Shown here: piece after piece, positions 35,146 through 44,339 of the stretch
Numbering within the stretch: position 1 is the first letter of the stretch
How the letters are laid out: every line of letters begins with the position of its first letter
NCBI RefSeq assembly: GCF_045689735.1
Contig: NZ_CP142685.1
Coordinates: 1,612,001-1,676,000 of the forward strand
DNA from: Halothiobacillus sp045689735
GTDB taxonomy: Bacteria > Pseudomonadota > Gammaproteobacteria > Halothiobacillales > Halothiobacillaceae
Direction: 5' to 3'
Length of the DNA: 64,000 bases
Notes under the pieces: model-generated
Database searches by the model: none
The model's input: the letters and a program-made list of their open reading frames with translations, nothing else
Told to the model about the DNA's origin: nothing
Translations under genes and position numbers: made by a program

Positions 35146-36075
35146 TCAACCTTTCTGAATGGATTCGATATCCAGCATCGGCGTCGATTTCTGGCAATAA
35201 TCGCGGGAGAATTCCAGCAGATCTTCCATGGCAGGCAAACGGAATTTGTGCCGTTGACGCACAAAAGAAAAATCACGATACAAACGCGGCTTGAGCGGCA
35301 CGGCCTTGAGCAGGCCCAGCTTCAATTCCTTGGTAATCCCGGAAGAGGACATGATCGACAGACCCATACCGGCCTGAACCGCGCCCTTGATAGCCTCCGG
35401 GCTCCCCAGCTCCATGCAGACATCCCAGCCATCGGCAAAGCCATGGTCGGCCAGGTAAGTCAGCACCATTTCCCGGGTGCCCGAACCCTCTTCCCGGCAG
35501 ATAAAATCGTACGCCATCAATTGCTCGATGCTCAGCGCCTCTGCGGACGCCAGTTCATGATCCGGCGGCATAATAACTACCAGCTCATCGCGGCGGCAGG
35601 TCTCGACTAGCAGGTTTTTATTGCTGACGGTGCCCTCGACGATGGCGAGGTCAACCACATTGTGTTCGACCATCGACACCACCGCCTCCGTGTTACCCAC
35701 CTTGAGACGCACGGCCAAATCGCGGTGTTTGGCGCGAAATTTCCCCAGCATCGCCGGCAGCATGTTCTCTGCGATCGTCATACTGGCGCCGATATTGAGC
35801 GAGCCACCGACCTCACCCGTCATCTCTTTGACGCGCCGATCCATCTCGTCGTACAGCTCGAACATTCGCTCGGAAATTTCATACACCACATGCCCGACAT
35901 CCGTCAGGGTCACGCGGTTATGCGTTCGGTCAAACAAGCGGGTATCGAAATGTTCTTCGAGCTGGCGCACCTGGAAGGTCACGGCAGGCTGCGTCATGTG
36001 CAACGCTTCGGCCGCTTTGGTGAAACTCAGCAAACGCGCTACCGTGTTGAATACCTTGAGACGACGATCGGCCAT
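35146..36075 (-). CDS. LysR-family regulator (CysL/CbbR-like)
   Basis: A 309-residue LysR-type regulator. The N-terminal winged helix-turn-helix is clear (VARLLSFTKAAEALHMTQPAVTFQVRQLEEHF), followed by the linker helix and a type 2 periplasmic-fold effector domain (about 90-300) with ICREEGSGTREMVL and a MGLSIMSSSGI effector-pocket segment. These features resemble the CysL/YeiE/CbbR branch. In an autotroph this could govern carbon fixation or sulfur genes, but no cbb genes are in the window. It diverges from the DUF4124 gene across an AT-rich region holding a palindrome. Confidence 0.88.
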   Translation of the reverse strand: MADRRLKVFNTVARLLSFTKAAEALHMTQPAVTFQVRQLEEHFDTRLFDRTHNRVTLTDVGHVVYEISERMFELYDEMDRRVKEMTGEVGGSLNIGASMTIAENMLPAMLGKFRAKHRDLAVRLKVGNTEAVVSMVEHNVVDLAIVEGTVSNKNLLVETCRRDELVVIMPPDHELASAEALSIEQLMAYDFICREEGSGTREMVLTYLADHGFADGWDVCMELGSPEAIKGAVQAGMGLSIMSSSGITKELKLGLLKAVPLKPRLYRDFSFVRQRHKFRLPAMEDLLEFSRDYCQKSTPMLDIESIQKG

Positions 36076-36137
36076 ACAAGCACACCTGATTCTGTTGTCA
36101 ATCCAGATAGTGTATCAAGTGCATTTATCATTTGCGA

Positions 36138-36155
36138 CAAATTGACAACAATTTG
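36138..36155. promoter_or_regulatory. Candidate LysR operator palindrome
   Basis: CAAATTG-ACAA-CAATTTG is a perfect 7-base inverted repeat in the AT-rich gap between the LysR gene and the DUF4124 gene, 63 bases upstream of the LysR start. Related half-sites (TTGTCAAT at 36092-36099, CAATTTGTGCAA near 36185) flank it. An autoregulatory operator is inferred from position. Confidence 0.5.
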
Positions 36156-36241
36156 CCCACCGCACGAACCGCCAACAGTTTGAACAATTTGTGCAACGCG
36201 CTATCCTAGGCGGCCTCGCACTCAATTGGACAGGATGAATC

Positions 36242-36703
36242 ATGATGCGCTCGACAGGGACTGTACTGACTGCTGCTTTCAGCCTTTTACTGCTGTTCGG
36301 CAGCGCCGCTGCCCAGGCGGAAACGACCATCTATAAGTGGGTCGACAAAAACGGCGAAACCCATTTCAGCCAACTCCCCCCACAGCAGGGTGAAGCGCAG
36401 CAGATCGACCCAGACTACGCCACGCCGACCCCTGCGGCGGGATCAACCACCCCCTCTGCGGCACCCGCGCCCAAAAAAGACGGCCTCAAGCCGGATCAAC
36501 CCATCACCGTCGTGAACAAGGCGGAAGCACAAAAAGCCTGCGAGCAGGCCAAAGAGCAAATCAACATGCTGCGCGATCCGAAAAATCAGCCGATGGTGCA
36601 GGAAAAAGACGGCAAATATCGCTCACTGACAGCAGACGAGATTACCGGTCGTATCAAGCAGGCAGAAGAAATCGCCAATAAAGCCTGCGCCGGCAGTCAG
36701 TAA
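36242..36703 (+). CDS. DUF4124 domain exported protein
   Basis: A 153-residue protein with an N-terminal signal peptide (hydrophobic about 8-22, predicted cleavage after AAAQA) and the DUF4124 motif IYKWVDKNGETHFSQLPP at about 29-47. A Pro/Ala/Thr-rich linker leads to a charged helical C-terminus. DUF4124 proteins are common, small, exported proteins of Proteobacteria without a known function. Two ATGs in a row (36242 and 36245) are both possible. It is divergent from the LysR gene, and a terminator follows. Confidence 0.85.
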   Translation: MMRSTGTVLTAAFSLLLLFGSAAAQAETTIYKWVDKNGETHFSQLPPQQGEAQQIDPDYATPTPAAGSTTPSAAPAPKKDGLKPDQPITVVNKAEAQKACEQAKEQINMLRDPKNQPMVQEKDGKYRSLTADEITGRIKQAEEIANKACAGSQ

Positions 36704-36767
36704 GCCGTTGCCCGCTGCGCGGGTTTGCGTGCCACAATACCGCGCAGGGCGGATTCGCCTTGCGGCC

Positions 36768-36792
36768 AGCCCGGTCTCTACCGGGCTTTTTG
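36768..36792 (+). terminator. Rho-independent terminator after the DUF4124 gene
   Basis: AGCCCGG, loop TCTCTA, CCGGGCT then a run of T. It lies 65 bases after the DUF4124 stop and 32 bases before the proS start. Confidence 0.85.
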
Positions 36793-36823
36793 ATTGGGTT
36801 TACATTGTTTTCGAGATTCGTTC

Positions 36824-38539
36824 ATGCGCACTTCGCAATTTCCTCTGACCACCCTGAAAGAAACCCCGACCGAGGCCGAAATCGTCAGTCACCAGCTGAT
36901 GCTGCGTGCGGGGCTGATTCGTCGTCTGGCATCCGGGCTCTATACCTGGACCCCGCTCGGCCTGCGGGTGTTGCGTAAGGTCGAGGCGGTGATCCGCGAG
37001 GAGATGAACCGTATCGGTGCTCTGGAACTGCTCATGCCCGCGATTCAACCGGCGGAGTTGTGGCAGGAATCCGGCCGTTGGCAGAAATATGGTGCGGAAC
37101 TGCTGCGGGTCAAAGATCGGCATGAACGGGATTTTTGTGTGGGCCCCACGCACGAAGAGGTCATCACGGATTATGCGCGGCGGGAAATCAAGAGCTACCG
37201 CCAACTACCCCTGTGTTACTACCAGGTTCAAACCAAATTCCGCGACGAGATTCGGCCACGGTTTGGCGTGATGCGTGCCCGCGAATTCATCATGAAGGAT
37301 GCCTACTCCTTTCATGCGGATCATGCCTCGCTGCAGACGACCTATCAGGCAATGTACGACGCGTACAGCCGGATCTTTACCCGACTCGGCCTCAAATTCC
37401 GCGCGGTGGAAGCAGACACGGGATCGATTGGCGGGAATGGCTCGCATGAATTCCATGTACTGGCCGACTCCGGTGAAGACGCCCTGGCCTACGCAACCGA
37501 CGGCGATTACGCCGCCAATGTGGAAATGGCACCGACCTTTCCTCAACCCCGTGCCGCAGCGACCCAGCCGATGGCGCGAGTCGCCACACCCGGAGCGCGC
37601 AGCATCGACGAAGTCTGTGCCGCGTTGAATTGTGCGCCAACCCAGATCCTCAAAACCCTGATCCTGCGCGGGCGGGAAACCCCCGCCGTCGCCGTGGTGC
37701 TGCGCGGCGATCATGAATTGAACGAAATCAAGGCGGCAAAACACCCCTGGATTGCCGAAGATTTCGCCCTGCTCCCCGCCGACGAAGTCCGCGCACTCAC
37801 GGGCGTGCCGATCGGTTCGATCGGTCCGGTGGGGCTCAGCCTGCCGGTGCTGGTCGATTATGCGGCCGCCGCCTGCGGGGATTTCATCTGTGGCGCCAAT
37901 GAAGAGGGCTGGCACCTGACCGGCGTGAATTGGGGACGGGATCTCCCCGACCCCATCACCGCCGATGTACGCAATGTCGTGGCGGGCGACCCAGCGCCGA
38001 ACGGCATGGGCACGCTCCAGATGGCGCGCGGGATCGAGGTCGGGCATGTATTCCAACTCGGCACGACCTACAGCGCTAAAATGCAATGCGAGTTTCTGGA
38101 CGAAGCGGGCAAACCCGCCACCGCGATTATGGGCTGCTATGGCATCGGCGTTTCGCGCATCGTCGCGGCAGCCATCGAGCAAAACCACGACGAGAACGGC
38201 ATCGTCTGGCCCGTGCCTCTGGCGCCCTTCACCCTGGCCATCGTGCCGATCAACGGCCACCGCGCCCCGGCGGTACAGGCCGCCGCCGAACAGCTGGAGG
38301 CCGAACTCACGGCGCAGGGGTTCAGCGTGCTGCTCGATGATCGCGGACTGCGCCCCGGCGTCGCCTTTGCCGATATGGAACTGATCGGGATTCCCTTGCG
38401 GATCGTGGTGAGCGAGCGCGGGCTGGCCGCGGGCGAATATGAGGTTCGGCTACGCTGGGAAGCGGAAAACCGCAGCCTGCCGAGCCAAGAACTCCTGCCG
38501 TGGATTCGTCAGCAGTTAGCCGAGCCCGTCGTCGGCTAA
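36824..38539 (+). CDS. proS: Prolyl-tRNA synthetase
   Basis: A 571-residue class II aminoacyl-tRNA synthetase of the bacterial type. It includes the motif 2 region (FRDEIRPRFGVMRAREFIMKDAYSF), the YbaK-like cis-editing insertion (about 225-385) and the anticodon-binding domain at the end. GCYGIGVSRIVAAAIEQ is motif 3. The start at 36824 gives MRTSQFPLTTLKETP, the standard N-terminus; ten extra codons upstream are unlikely. Its 3' end overlaps that of legF on the opposite strand by 24 bases. Confidence 0.97.
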   Translation: MRTSQFPLTTLKETPTEAEIVSHQLMLRAGLIRRLASGLYTWTPLGLRVLRKVEAVIREEMNRIGALELLMPAIQPAELWQESGRWQKYGAELLRVKDRHERDFCVGPTHEEVITDYARREIKSYRQLPLCYYQVQTKFRDEIRPRFGVMRAREFIMKDAYSFHADHASLQTTYQAMYDAYSRIFTRLGLKFRAVEADTGSIGGNGSHEFHVLADSGEDALAYATDGDYAANVEMAPTFPQPRAAATQPMARVATPGARSIDEVCAALNCAPTQILKTLILRGRETPAVAVVLRGDHELNEIKAAKHPWIAEDFALLPADEVRALTGVPIGSIGPVGLSLPVLVDYAAAACGDFICGANEEGWHLTGVNWGRDLPDPITADVRNVVAGDPAPNGMGTLQMARGIEVGHVFQLGTTYSAKMQCEFLDEAGKPATAIMGCYGIGVSRIVAAAIEQNHDENGIVWPVPLAPFTLAIVPINGHRAPAVQAAAEQLEAELTAQGFSVLLDDRGLRPGVAFADMELIGIPLRIVVSERGLAAGEYEVRLRWEAENRSLPSQELLPWIRQQLAEPVVG

Positions 38540-39226
38540 ACGCGCCGCGAGCAAGACTTCCGCCAGCCGAAAATCCAGCAGCGTATCAATATCAACTGAG
38601 CGCGCGACCGGCATCGGCCAGGCCAGGGTTTCGTCCGTCAGAAAACCGCCGGATTGCCGCAACCAAGCCGTGCGCGCCACATACACCGCGCCGTTCAGGG
38701 TGTGCAGCATCGGCGCGTCCTGTCGGCGTTTGGGGCGATCGGTCTCGGGCAGAAATCCCTGCAGGTGGTGATCCGGCGTGATCTGGAACAGCCAGCCCGG
38801 GATACAGGGCGCCTCGCTGACACTCACACAGGCTGGCGCCGCCGCGCTCAAACAGCGTGCAATCGCGCCATCGATGTCTTCTGTCTTACGCAATGGCGAG
38901 GTCGGCTGCAGCAGCACCACCCAATCGAAATCCGGCAGCGCATCGAGCGCATGCAGTACCACGGCCAGTCCGGGGGTATCATCCTGCGCGAGCTGTGCTG
39001 GCCGGATAAACGGCGTCTCGGCGCCATAGTCCCGCGCTACCGCCAGAATCTCCGGGTCTTCGCTCGATACCACCGTCCGGGTGATCCAGCGGGATGCACG
39101 GGCGGCCTCGATCGTCCAGCCAATCAAAGGCTTGCCCGCCAGAGGGCGGATATTTTTCCCGGGCAAACCCTTGCTGCCACCCCGCGCGGGGATCACCGCC
39201 AGAATGCGCGGCGCGGGTTCAGTCAT
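38516..39226 (-). CDS. legF: CMP-legionaminic/acylneuraminate cytidylyltransferase (LegF/PtmB/NeuA type)
   Basis: A 236-residue enzyme that activates a nonulosonic acid with CTP, giving the CMP-sugar used by glycosyltransferases. The signature AVIPARGGSKGLPGKNIRPL (residues 8-27), LLQPTSPLRKTEDI and the metal-binding Asp in RSVDIDT are all present. The sugar (legionaminic rather than sialic or pseudaminic acid) is inferred from the neighbouring GDP-type genes. It is the last gene of the operon; its start overlaps the ptmE end by 8 bases. Confidence 0.9.
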   Translation of the reverse strand: MTEPAPRILAVIPARGGSKGLPGKNIRPLAGKPLIGWTIEAARASRWITRTVVSSEDPEILAVARDYGAETPFIRPAQLAQDDTPGLAVVLHALDALPDFDWVVLLQPTSPLRKTEDIDGAIARCLSAAAPACVSVSEAPCIPGWLFQITPDHHLQGFLPETDRPKRRQDAPMLHTLNGAVYVARTAWLRQSGGFLTDETLAWPMPVARSVDIDTLLDFRLAEVLLAARLADDGLG

Positions 39227-40280
39227 GGCGCAGCACCCGGGGGGCATCGCTCTGCGCCAGCTCGAAATCATTCATCCGGCCAATATCCAGCCAGTATTCA
39301 TGCACGGGGAACATGCGCACGACCCGCCCACCGGTAATTTGCGCCTTGAGCAGATCCGGCATGTCGAGCCGCTGCGCGGGCTCGATGCCGTACACCACCT
39401 GCGGTGCCAGCACATAGATGCCCGCACTCACAAAAAAATGGTGGATGGGCTTTTCGGTAATGTCGAGGATGCGCTGATCTTCATGCGCGATGACGCCATA
39501 AGGCACCTGAAAATCATATTGGCGGGTACAGACCGTCGCCGCCGGGGTGTGGCGATCGTGATCTTGCAGCAGCGCTTCGTAATTGACCCGGGTCATGATG
39601 TCGCCATTGACCACGATCACCGGGCTTTGCACCGCCTCTTTCGGCAACAGCCCGAGGCAACCGGCGGTGCCGAGCGGGGCATCTTCGTGAATGTACTGGA
39701 TTGTCACGCCCCAACGACTGCCGTCCTGGAAATGTTCGATCACCTGCTCGCGCAGGTAATGCACCGAGATATAAAACCGGTAAAAGCCGTAATCGATCAA
39801 ATCCTGCAAGATGTGTTCGAGCATCGGGCGACCGCCCACGGGCAGCATCGGTTTGGGGCAATGATCCGTCAACGGCCTCAGACGGGTGCCAAACCCACCG
39901 GCCATCAAAAACACCGGATTTTCGCGGCGCGGGCGTTTGAGCAGATCCGTCAGCGTCTCCAACCCGACGACCCTTCGCTGCGCATCGACGATCGGCACCT
40001 GCATCACCTGCGCGCTGCCGAGCAGTTGCATGGCCTGCGCCCGTGAATACGAGGCCGGCAGCGTGCGCGGGGCGCGATTCATGACCGTCTCGACCGGGGC
40101 ATCCAGCGCCACATGCCGCAAAATCGCCCGGCGAATGTCGCCATCCGTCACCGTGCCCAGCAGACCGCCCGCCTCATCGACCACCAGCGCAATCTGTTTG
40201 GCGCCCTGATCGATGACCGCGATGGCCTGACGGATTTCTGCGGTTGGCGGAATACAGATGGTTTGCCAATCGAAGGCCAT
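39219..40280 (-). CDS. ptmE: Glucosamine-1-phosphate guanylyltransferase-like protein with CBS domains (PtmE type)
   Basis: A 353-residue protein. Two CBS domains (about 10-120) precede a sugar-phosphate nucleotidyltransferase domain (about 125-350) with VFLMAGGFGTRLRPLTDHCPKPMLPV and PVIVVNGDIMT. In Campylobacter PtmE makes GDP-glucosamine, the starting point of the GDP-linked legionaminic acid route; the CBS-nucleotidyltransferase layout is the same. AGGAG precedes the ATG at 40280. The frame runs further upstream, but antisense-like, inside the neuD gene. It begins one base after the neuD stop. Confidence 0.88.
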   Translation of the reverse strand: MAFDWQTICIPPTAEIRQAIAVIDQGAKQIALVVDEAGGLLGTVTDGDIRRAILRHVALDAPVETVMNRAPRTLPASYSRAQAMQLLGSAQVMQVPIVDAQRRVVGLETLTDLLKRPRRENPVFLMAGGFGTRLRPLTDHCPKPMLPVGGRPMLEHILQDLIDYGFYRFYISVHYLREQVIEHFQDGSRWGVTIQYIHEDAPLGTAGCLGLLPKEAVQSPVIVVNGDIMTRVNYEALLQDHDRHTPAATVCTRQYDFQVPYGVIAHEDQRILDITEKPIHHFFVSAGIYVLAPQVVYGIEPAQRLDMPDLLKAQITGGRVVRMFPVHEYWLDIGRMNDFELAQSDAPRVLRHD

Positions 40281-40281
40281 T

Positions 40282-40938
40282 TCAAACTCCTGTTTCGTGT
40301 TGCGACAGCCCGATGGGCGCCCGGCCGGGAATCCAGCGCACCCCAGGGGGCACGGATCGATAGATCGTGGCACCCGCCGCGATTTCCGCCCCCGCCCCGA
40401 CCGTGATGCCCTGAATGAGTACCGCTCCGGCACCGACGAAGACGCCTTCACCGAGCTGCACAGAACCACAGAGCACGGCACCCGGCGCCACATGGACATG
40501 GGCACCGATCTGTCCGTGGTGATCGACTTGCGCGCCCGTATTGATGAGCACATTCTCGGCCAGAACCGCCGCCACCTGCACCACCGCCCCGGCCATGATC
40601 TGCACGCCATCGGCCAGTCGGGCGCTCGGATCGACCCAGGCAGCTGGGTGAATCCAGGGCGGCGTCGCCAGTCCCCGCGCCCGCAATTTGGCGAATACCT
40701 GCTGGCGCAGCGGCGGCTGACCCGGCATCCGCCCCAAGCCAAGCGCGAAATCATGCGCCCTGGCTTGAGGGTGATCCAGCCACTCATCTCCGCCCAGCAC
40801 CGGCACGCCCTGCCAGAGACTGCCCGCGGGCAAATCCGGTGTGAGCACCCCGACCAAATCACGACCCTGTGCCCGAATCAGCGCGCGCAGCACCAGCGCA
40901 TGATCGCCATGTCCGAGCAATACGACCGGCTTACTCAT
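40282..40938 (-). CDS. NeuD/PglD-like sugar acyltransferase (possible LegH)
   Basis: A 218-residue left-handed beta-helix acetyltransferase. The Rossmann-like N-terminus (VVLLGHGDHALVLRALI) binds the nucleotide sugar in PglD; the hexapeptide repeats follow from about 95 (VDPSARLADGVQIMAGAVV), with the catalytic-type His in NTGAQVDHHGQIG. In the legionaminic acid route this position fits LegH, which acetylates the 4-amino sugar; an O-acetylating NeuD is the alternative. The start overlaps the legI end by 8 bases. Confidence 0.85.
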   Translation of the reverse strand: MSKPVVLLGHGDHALVLRALIRAQGRDLVGVLTPDLPAGSLWQGVPVLGGDEWLDHPQARAHDFALGLGRMPGQPPLRQQVFAKLRARGLATPPWIHPAAWVDPSARLADGVQIMAGAVVQVAAVLAENVLINTGAQVDHHGQIGAHVHVAPGAVLCGSVQLGEGVFVGAGAVLIQGITVGAGAEIAAGATIYRSVPPGVRWIPGRAPIGLSQHETGV

Positions 40939-42010
40939 CGAGCAAATCCCCCGGCGCGTAATCCCGCTGCGCGATCGTGCCGGGCAGCGTCCAGAGCGCC
41001 GATGGCGGCAGGCCGGTGCCCGGTCGTCGCAGCGCCAGATCCTCCGCGCAGAGCACCGCACCGCGCGCGATCGCCCGCCGCGCAACGACACTTTTACGCG
41101 CCACCGCGGCAGTCGCCCGCTCACTGGGCTGTGGCCGCTTGATGCCGTCCCCAAGGCAGTCGGCCACGGTGTGGAGATCGCGCACCATCTGGGCGAGTTC
41201 TTCGGGCGCCAGCGAGGCCTCGTGATCGGGTCCCGGCAAGGCGCGATCGAGGGTGAAGTGTTTTTCGATGACCTGCGCGCCGCGCGCGGCAGCAGCCACG
41301 GCCACGGCGGTGCCCAGCGTGTGGTCGGAATACCCCACCGGCAAGCCAAAGGCCGCCGCCAACGCATCCATCGCCCGCAGATTCACAGCCTCTGGCGCGG
41401 CCGGATAATCACTGGTGCAGTGCAGAATCGTCACCCCCGACCGCAACGCCGCCTGTCCCTCGGCCGAGCAAAACGCCTCGGCGCAGGCCGCGAGACTCGG
41501 GGCGGCGGAGGGCGGCGCGATCCGGCCAAACGCAATCACTCCGAGCGCAGTTTCAATTTCCGCGAGGGTGGCCATGCCCGTCGAGACGATGAGGGGCAAA
41601 CCGGTACGGGCATGATCGAGCACGAACGGCAGATTGGTCAGCTCGCCGGAGGGCAGCTTCAGGCGCGCAAGCCCCAATTCATCGACTAAAAACCGCAGGC
41701 TGGGGCGATCAAACGCAGTCGATAAGAATTCCAGCCCCAAGGATTCGGCCTGCACCTTGAGCGCATGATGCGCCGCCCAGGGCAGCTCCAGCGCCTTGAG
41801 CATCTGCGCCTGCGACTGCTCGGAACCGGTTTGCCGCAGCTGATAGGCAGCCTTTGGCGCCTCGGCGGTGACCAGTTCCTCGGTCAGAAAAGTCTGAAAT
41901 TTCACGACATCCGCGCCCGCCTGCGCCGCCGCCGCCACCAGCGCCTCGGCACGCGCCAAATCGCCGTTGTGATTCACCCCGGCCTCGGCAATGATCAAGG
42001 GTCGATTCAT
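40931..42010 (-). CDS. legI: Legionaminic acid synthase (NeuB family)
   Basis: A 359-residue NeuB-family synthase that condenses phosphoenolpyruvate with a hexose derivative to a nine-carbon acid. The TIM barrel (LIIAEAGVNHNGDL at 5-18, FQTFLTEEL, LPSGELTN, GYSDHTLG, EKHFTLDR) is followed by a C-terminal SAF antifreeze-like domain (about 295-359, RRAIARGAVL). The context of legB, legC and legG suggests 2,4-diacetamido-2,4,6-trideoxymannose as substrate, hence LegI rather than sialic acid synthase. The start at 42010 overlaps the legG end by 4 bases. Confidence 0.92.
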   Translation of the reverse strand: MNRPLIIAEAGVNHNGDLARAEALVAAAAQAGADVVKFQTFLTEELVTAEAPKAAYQLRQTGSEQSQAQMLKALELPWAAHHALKVQAESLGLEFLSTAFDRPSLRFLVDELGLARLKLPSGELTNLPFVLDHARTGLPLIVSTGMATLAEIETALGVIAFGRIAPPSAAPSLAACAEAFCSAEGQAALRSGVTILHCTSDYPAAPEAVNLRAMDALAAAFGLPVGYSDHTLGTAVAVAAAARGAQVIEKHFTLDRALPGPDHEASLAPEELAQMVRDLHTVADCLGDGIKRPQPSERATAAVARKSVVARRAIARGAVLCAEDLALRRPGTGLPPSALWTLPGTIAQRDYAPGDLLDE

Positions 42011-43188
42011 CCGTTGATCTCCTGACTCTTTCCCGCCCAATCAAAAAATGGCTTGCGCCGCAGTGGTGCGAGCGGCGTCGAGCGCAACACGGCCAGCATC
42101 TTAGCCGCCGCATTGCCCGCACCATAGGGATTCTCGACCGTCGCCAAGCGCGCCTGAAAGGCCGGGGCAATCGCGGTTCGGATGGCACTGATGATGGCGG
42201 GCGTGTCCACCGGGCAATCGATGATACTCGCCGCCCGCAACCGGCCGTGCTGACGATCCCCCACATTGACCGTGGCCGTGCCGAAACTCGGCGCTTCGAT
42301 GATGCCGCTCGACGAATTGCCGATGACGAGCGGTACCTGCCGCAACAGCGACAGATAACGCGCCTGCCCGAGCGATGAGAACACCCGCCGCCGCGCCGGA
42401 TCCTCCCGTGCGAAAGCATCGAGCAACGGCAGGATGGCGCGCCCACCGGGATCGGCGTTGGGATGGGTCAGCACGAACTGCCAGTCCGGGAATGCCGCCA
42501 ACGCCGCGAGCAGGCTCGTGCATTGTGCCGCTGCGTCGTCGGTATCGAGCGTGGCCGGGTGGAAGGTCACCAGCGCGGTCGGGCGGCGCACATCCAGCCC
42601 GAGGGATTCAGTCAGCGCCTCCGCCGACAAAAACTCGCTGCGCGTCAGATGATCGAGCCCCGGCGCGCCGACCGTCCAGACGCGATCGGGCAGTTCCCCC
42701 ATCCGGATCAACCGCTGGCGATACGGCTCCGCCGCGGCGAAATGCAAGGCCGAGAGTTTGCTGATCGCATGCCGATAGCCCTCATCCAGCGCGCCCTCGG
42801 TCACCTCACCGCCGTGGATGTGGGCAATGGGGATGCGCAAGGTGAACGCGGCGGTCGCCGCAGAAAGCATCTCGAAGCGATCCCCCAGAATCACCACAAT
42901 ATCGGGCGAGAGGGTCGCGAATGCGCGAGCAAACGCGCTTGTTGCCACCCCCATCGCCTCGGCCACCGCCAGCGGTTCATCCGATTCGAGCGGCAGCGCA
43001 ATCCGCGCCGCCGGGGTAAAGCCATCGGCCAGGATCCCCTGCTCGGTTTGGCCGAACAGCGGCATCAGATGCGTGCCGGTGACGATCAGTTGCAACTGCA
43101 AATCCGCAGCCGCGTCGATCTCCCGCAATAACCAGTACAACAGGCCGTAATCGGCTCGGGTACTGGTGATCACCGCGATCCGGCGCAT
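42007..43188 (-). CDS. legG: Hydrolysing NDP-sugar 2-epimerase (NeuC/LegG type)
   Basis: A 393-residue GT-B-fold enzyme that inverts C2 and removes the nucleotide, giving the free mannose-type sugar. Typical features are MRRIAVITSTRADYGLL at the start, ILGDRFEMLSAATAA, HIHGGEVTEGALDE, TFHPATLD and IGNSSSGIIEAPSFGTATVNVGDRQHGR. In this cluster the nucleotide is probably GDP. The ATG at 43188 shares a base with the legC stop (TGATG). The frame to 43311 lies in legC and is ignored. Confidence 0.92.
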   Translation of the reverse strand: MRRIAVITSTRADYGLLYWLLREIDAAADLQLQLIVTGTHLMPLFGQTEQGILADGFTPAARIALPLESDEPLAVAEAMGVATSAFARAFATLSPDIVVILGDRFEMLSAATAAFTLRIPIAHIHGGEVTEGALDEGYRHAISKLSALHFAAAEPYRQRLIRMGELPDRVWTVGAPGLDHLTRSEFLSAEALTESLGLDVRRPTALVTFHPATLDTDDAAAQCTSLLAALAAFPDWQFVLTHPNADPGGRAILPLLDAFAREDPARRRVFSSLGQARYLSLLRQVPLVIGNSSSGIIEAPSFGTATVNVGDRQHGRLRAASIIDCPVDTPAIISAIRTAIAPAFQARLATVENPYGAGNAAAKMLAVLRSTPLAPLRRKPFFDWAGKSQEING

Positions 43189-44339
43189 CAGCCGACCTGC
43201 CTCCGGGCAGAGCTCGGCACATTGACCACGGTATCGGCCAGTGCCTCCGTCATCGGCAAGGGCGACCGGGCACAGGTCGCATACATCGGCAAACGGTGCA
43301 TCGGCGTCCACAGGGGGCGGGTCATCACGCCCGCCGCGTTGGTCGCGGCCAGAAAGGCATCGCGCGTTGCTTGATCAGCCATGCGCAGGGCATTGAGCCA
43401 GTAGTTGCTGCGCGCCCCCCGGGGTTCTAGCACAAACGCCCAACCGTGGTCTTCGCACCACTGCGCGTATCGGGACGCCACCGCGCGCTTGCTCGCCAGC
43501 AGGCCGGGCAAACGGGACATCTGCGCCACGCCGAAGGCTGCATTGAGATTCGGCAGACGGTAATTGAACCCAATCTCGTCATGCTCGAACGCCCAGGGGT
43601 GCGGCTTTTTCGCCGTCGTGGACAGGTGCTTCGCTCGCAGGGCGAGCTGTTCGTCGTCGGTGACGATCATGCCGCCGCCGCCCGTCGTGATCACTTTATT
43701 GCCGTTGAAACTGAACACCCCCACGCGACCGACGGTGCCGGTGTGGCGGTCGCCGACCCAACTGCCGAGGGATTCCGCGGCATCTTCCACCAAAGTCAGC
43801 CCCCAATCGGCGCACACCGCGGCAATCGCAGCGATTGCCGCCGGGTGCCCGAGGGTGTGCATCGGCACACAGGCCCGTAAACGGCGACCAGAGGCCCGAT
43901 CGAACGCCCCCTCGGCGCGGCGTTCCGCATGCCGTTCAAGCCATTGCTGCAACGCGGTGGGGGATAATCCGAGCGTTTCCTCGTCCACATCGACGAACAC
44001 GGGCGCCGCACCGCAATAGTGAATGGCATTGCAGGTGGCAATGAAGCTCAGCGACTGGGTGATGACGAGATCCCCCGGCTGCACGCCCGCCACCCGCAGG
44101 GCAATGTGCAACGCGGCCGTGCCGTTGACCGTGGCAACTGCGTACCCCGCGCCGGTAAAGTCCGCAATGGCACGCTCGAACTCGGTCACGAACGCGCCCA
44201 CACTGGAAACAAAGGTCGAATCGATTGCCGCGGCGACGGCGTCTTTCTCCGGCGCCCCCATCACCGGCGCATGCAGCGGGATTGGCGCCGAGGGCTCGTC
44301 GTACAGCGCACGGACAAACTGGATGAATTCGTCAAACAT
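43188..44339 (-). CDS. legC: LegC-family PLP aminotransferase
   Basis: A 383-residue DegT/DnrJ/EryC1 aminotransferase that puts the 4-amino group on the 4-keto-6-deoxy sugar made by LegB. Motifs: TVNGTAALHIALRVAG (PLP phosphate binding), VEDAAESLGS and SFNGNKVITTGGGGM containing the PLP Lys. The N-terminus FDEFIQFVRALY is typical of LegC. Its start overlaps the legB end by 8 bases. Confidence 0.92.
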   Translation of the reverse strand: MFDEFIQFVRALYDEPSAPIPLHAPVMGAPEKDAVAAAIDSTFVSSVGAFVTEFERAIADFTGAGYAVATVNGTAALHIALRVAGVQPGDLVITQSLSFIATCNAIHYCGAAPVFVDVDEETLGLSPTALQQWLERHAERRAEGAFDRASGRRLRACVPMHTLGHPAAIAAIAAVCADWGLTLVEDAAESLGSWVGDRHTGTVGRVGVFSFNGNKVITTGGGGMIVTDDEQLALRAKHLSTTAKKPHPWAFEHDEIGFNYRLPNLNAAFGVAQMSRLPGLLASKRAVASRYAQWCEDHGWAFVLEPRGARSNYWLNALRMADQATRDAFLAATNAAGVMTRPLWTPMHRLPMYATCARSPLPMTEALADTVVNVPSSARRQVG

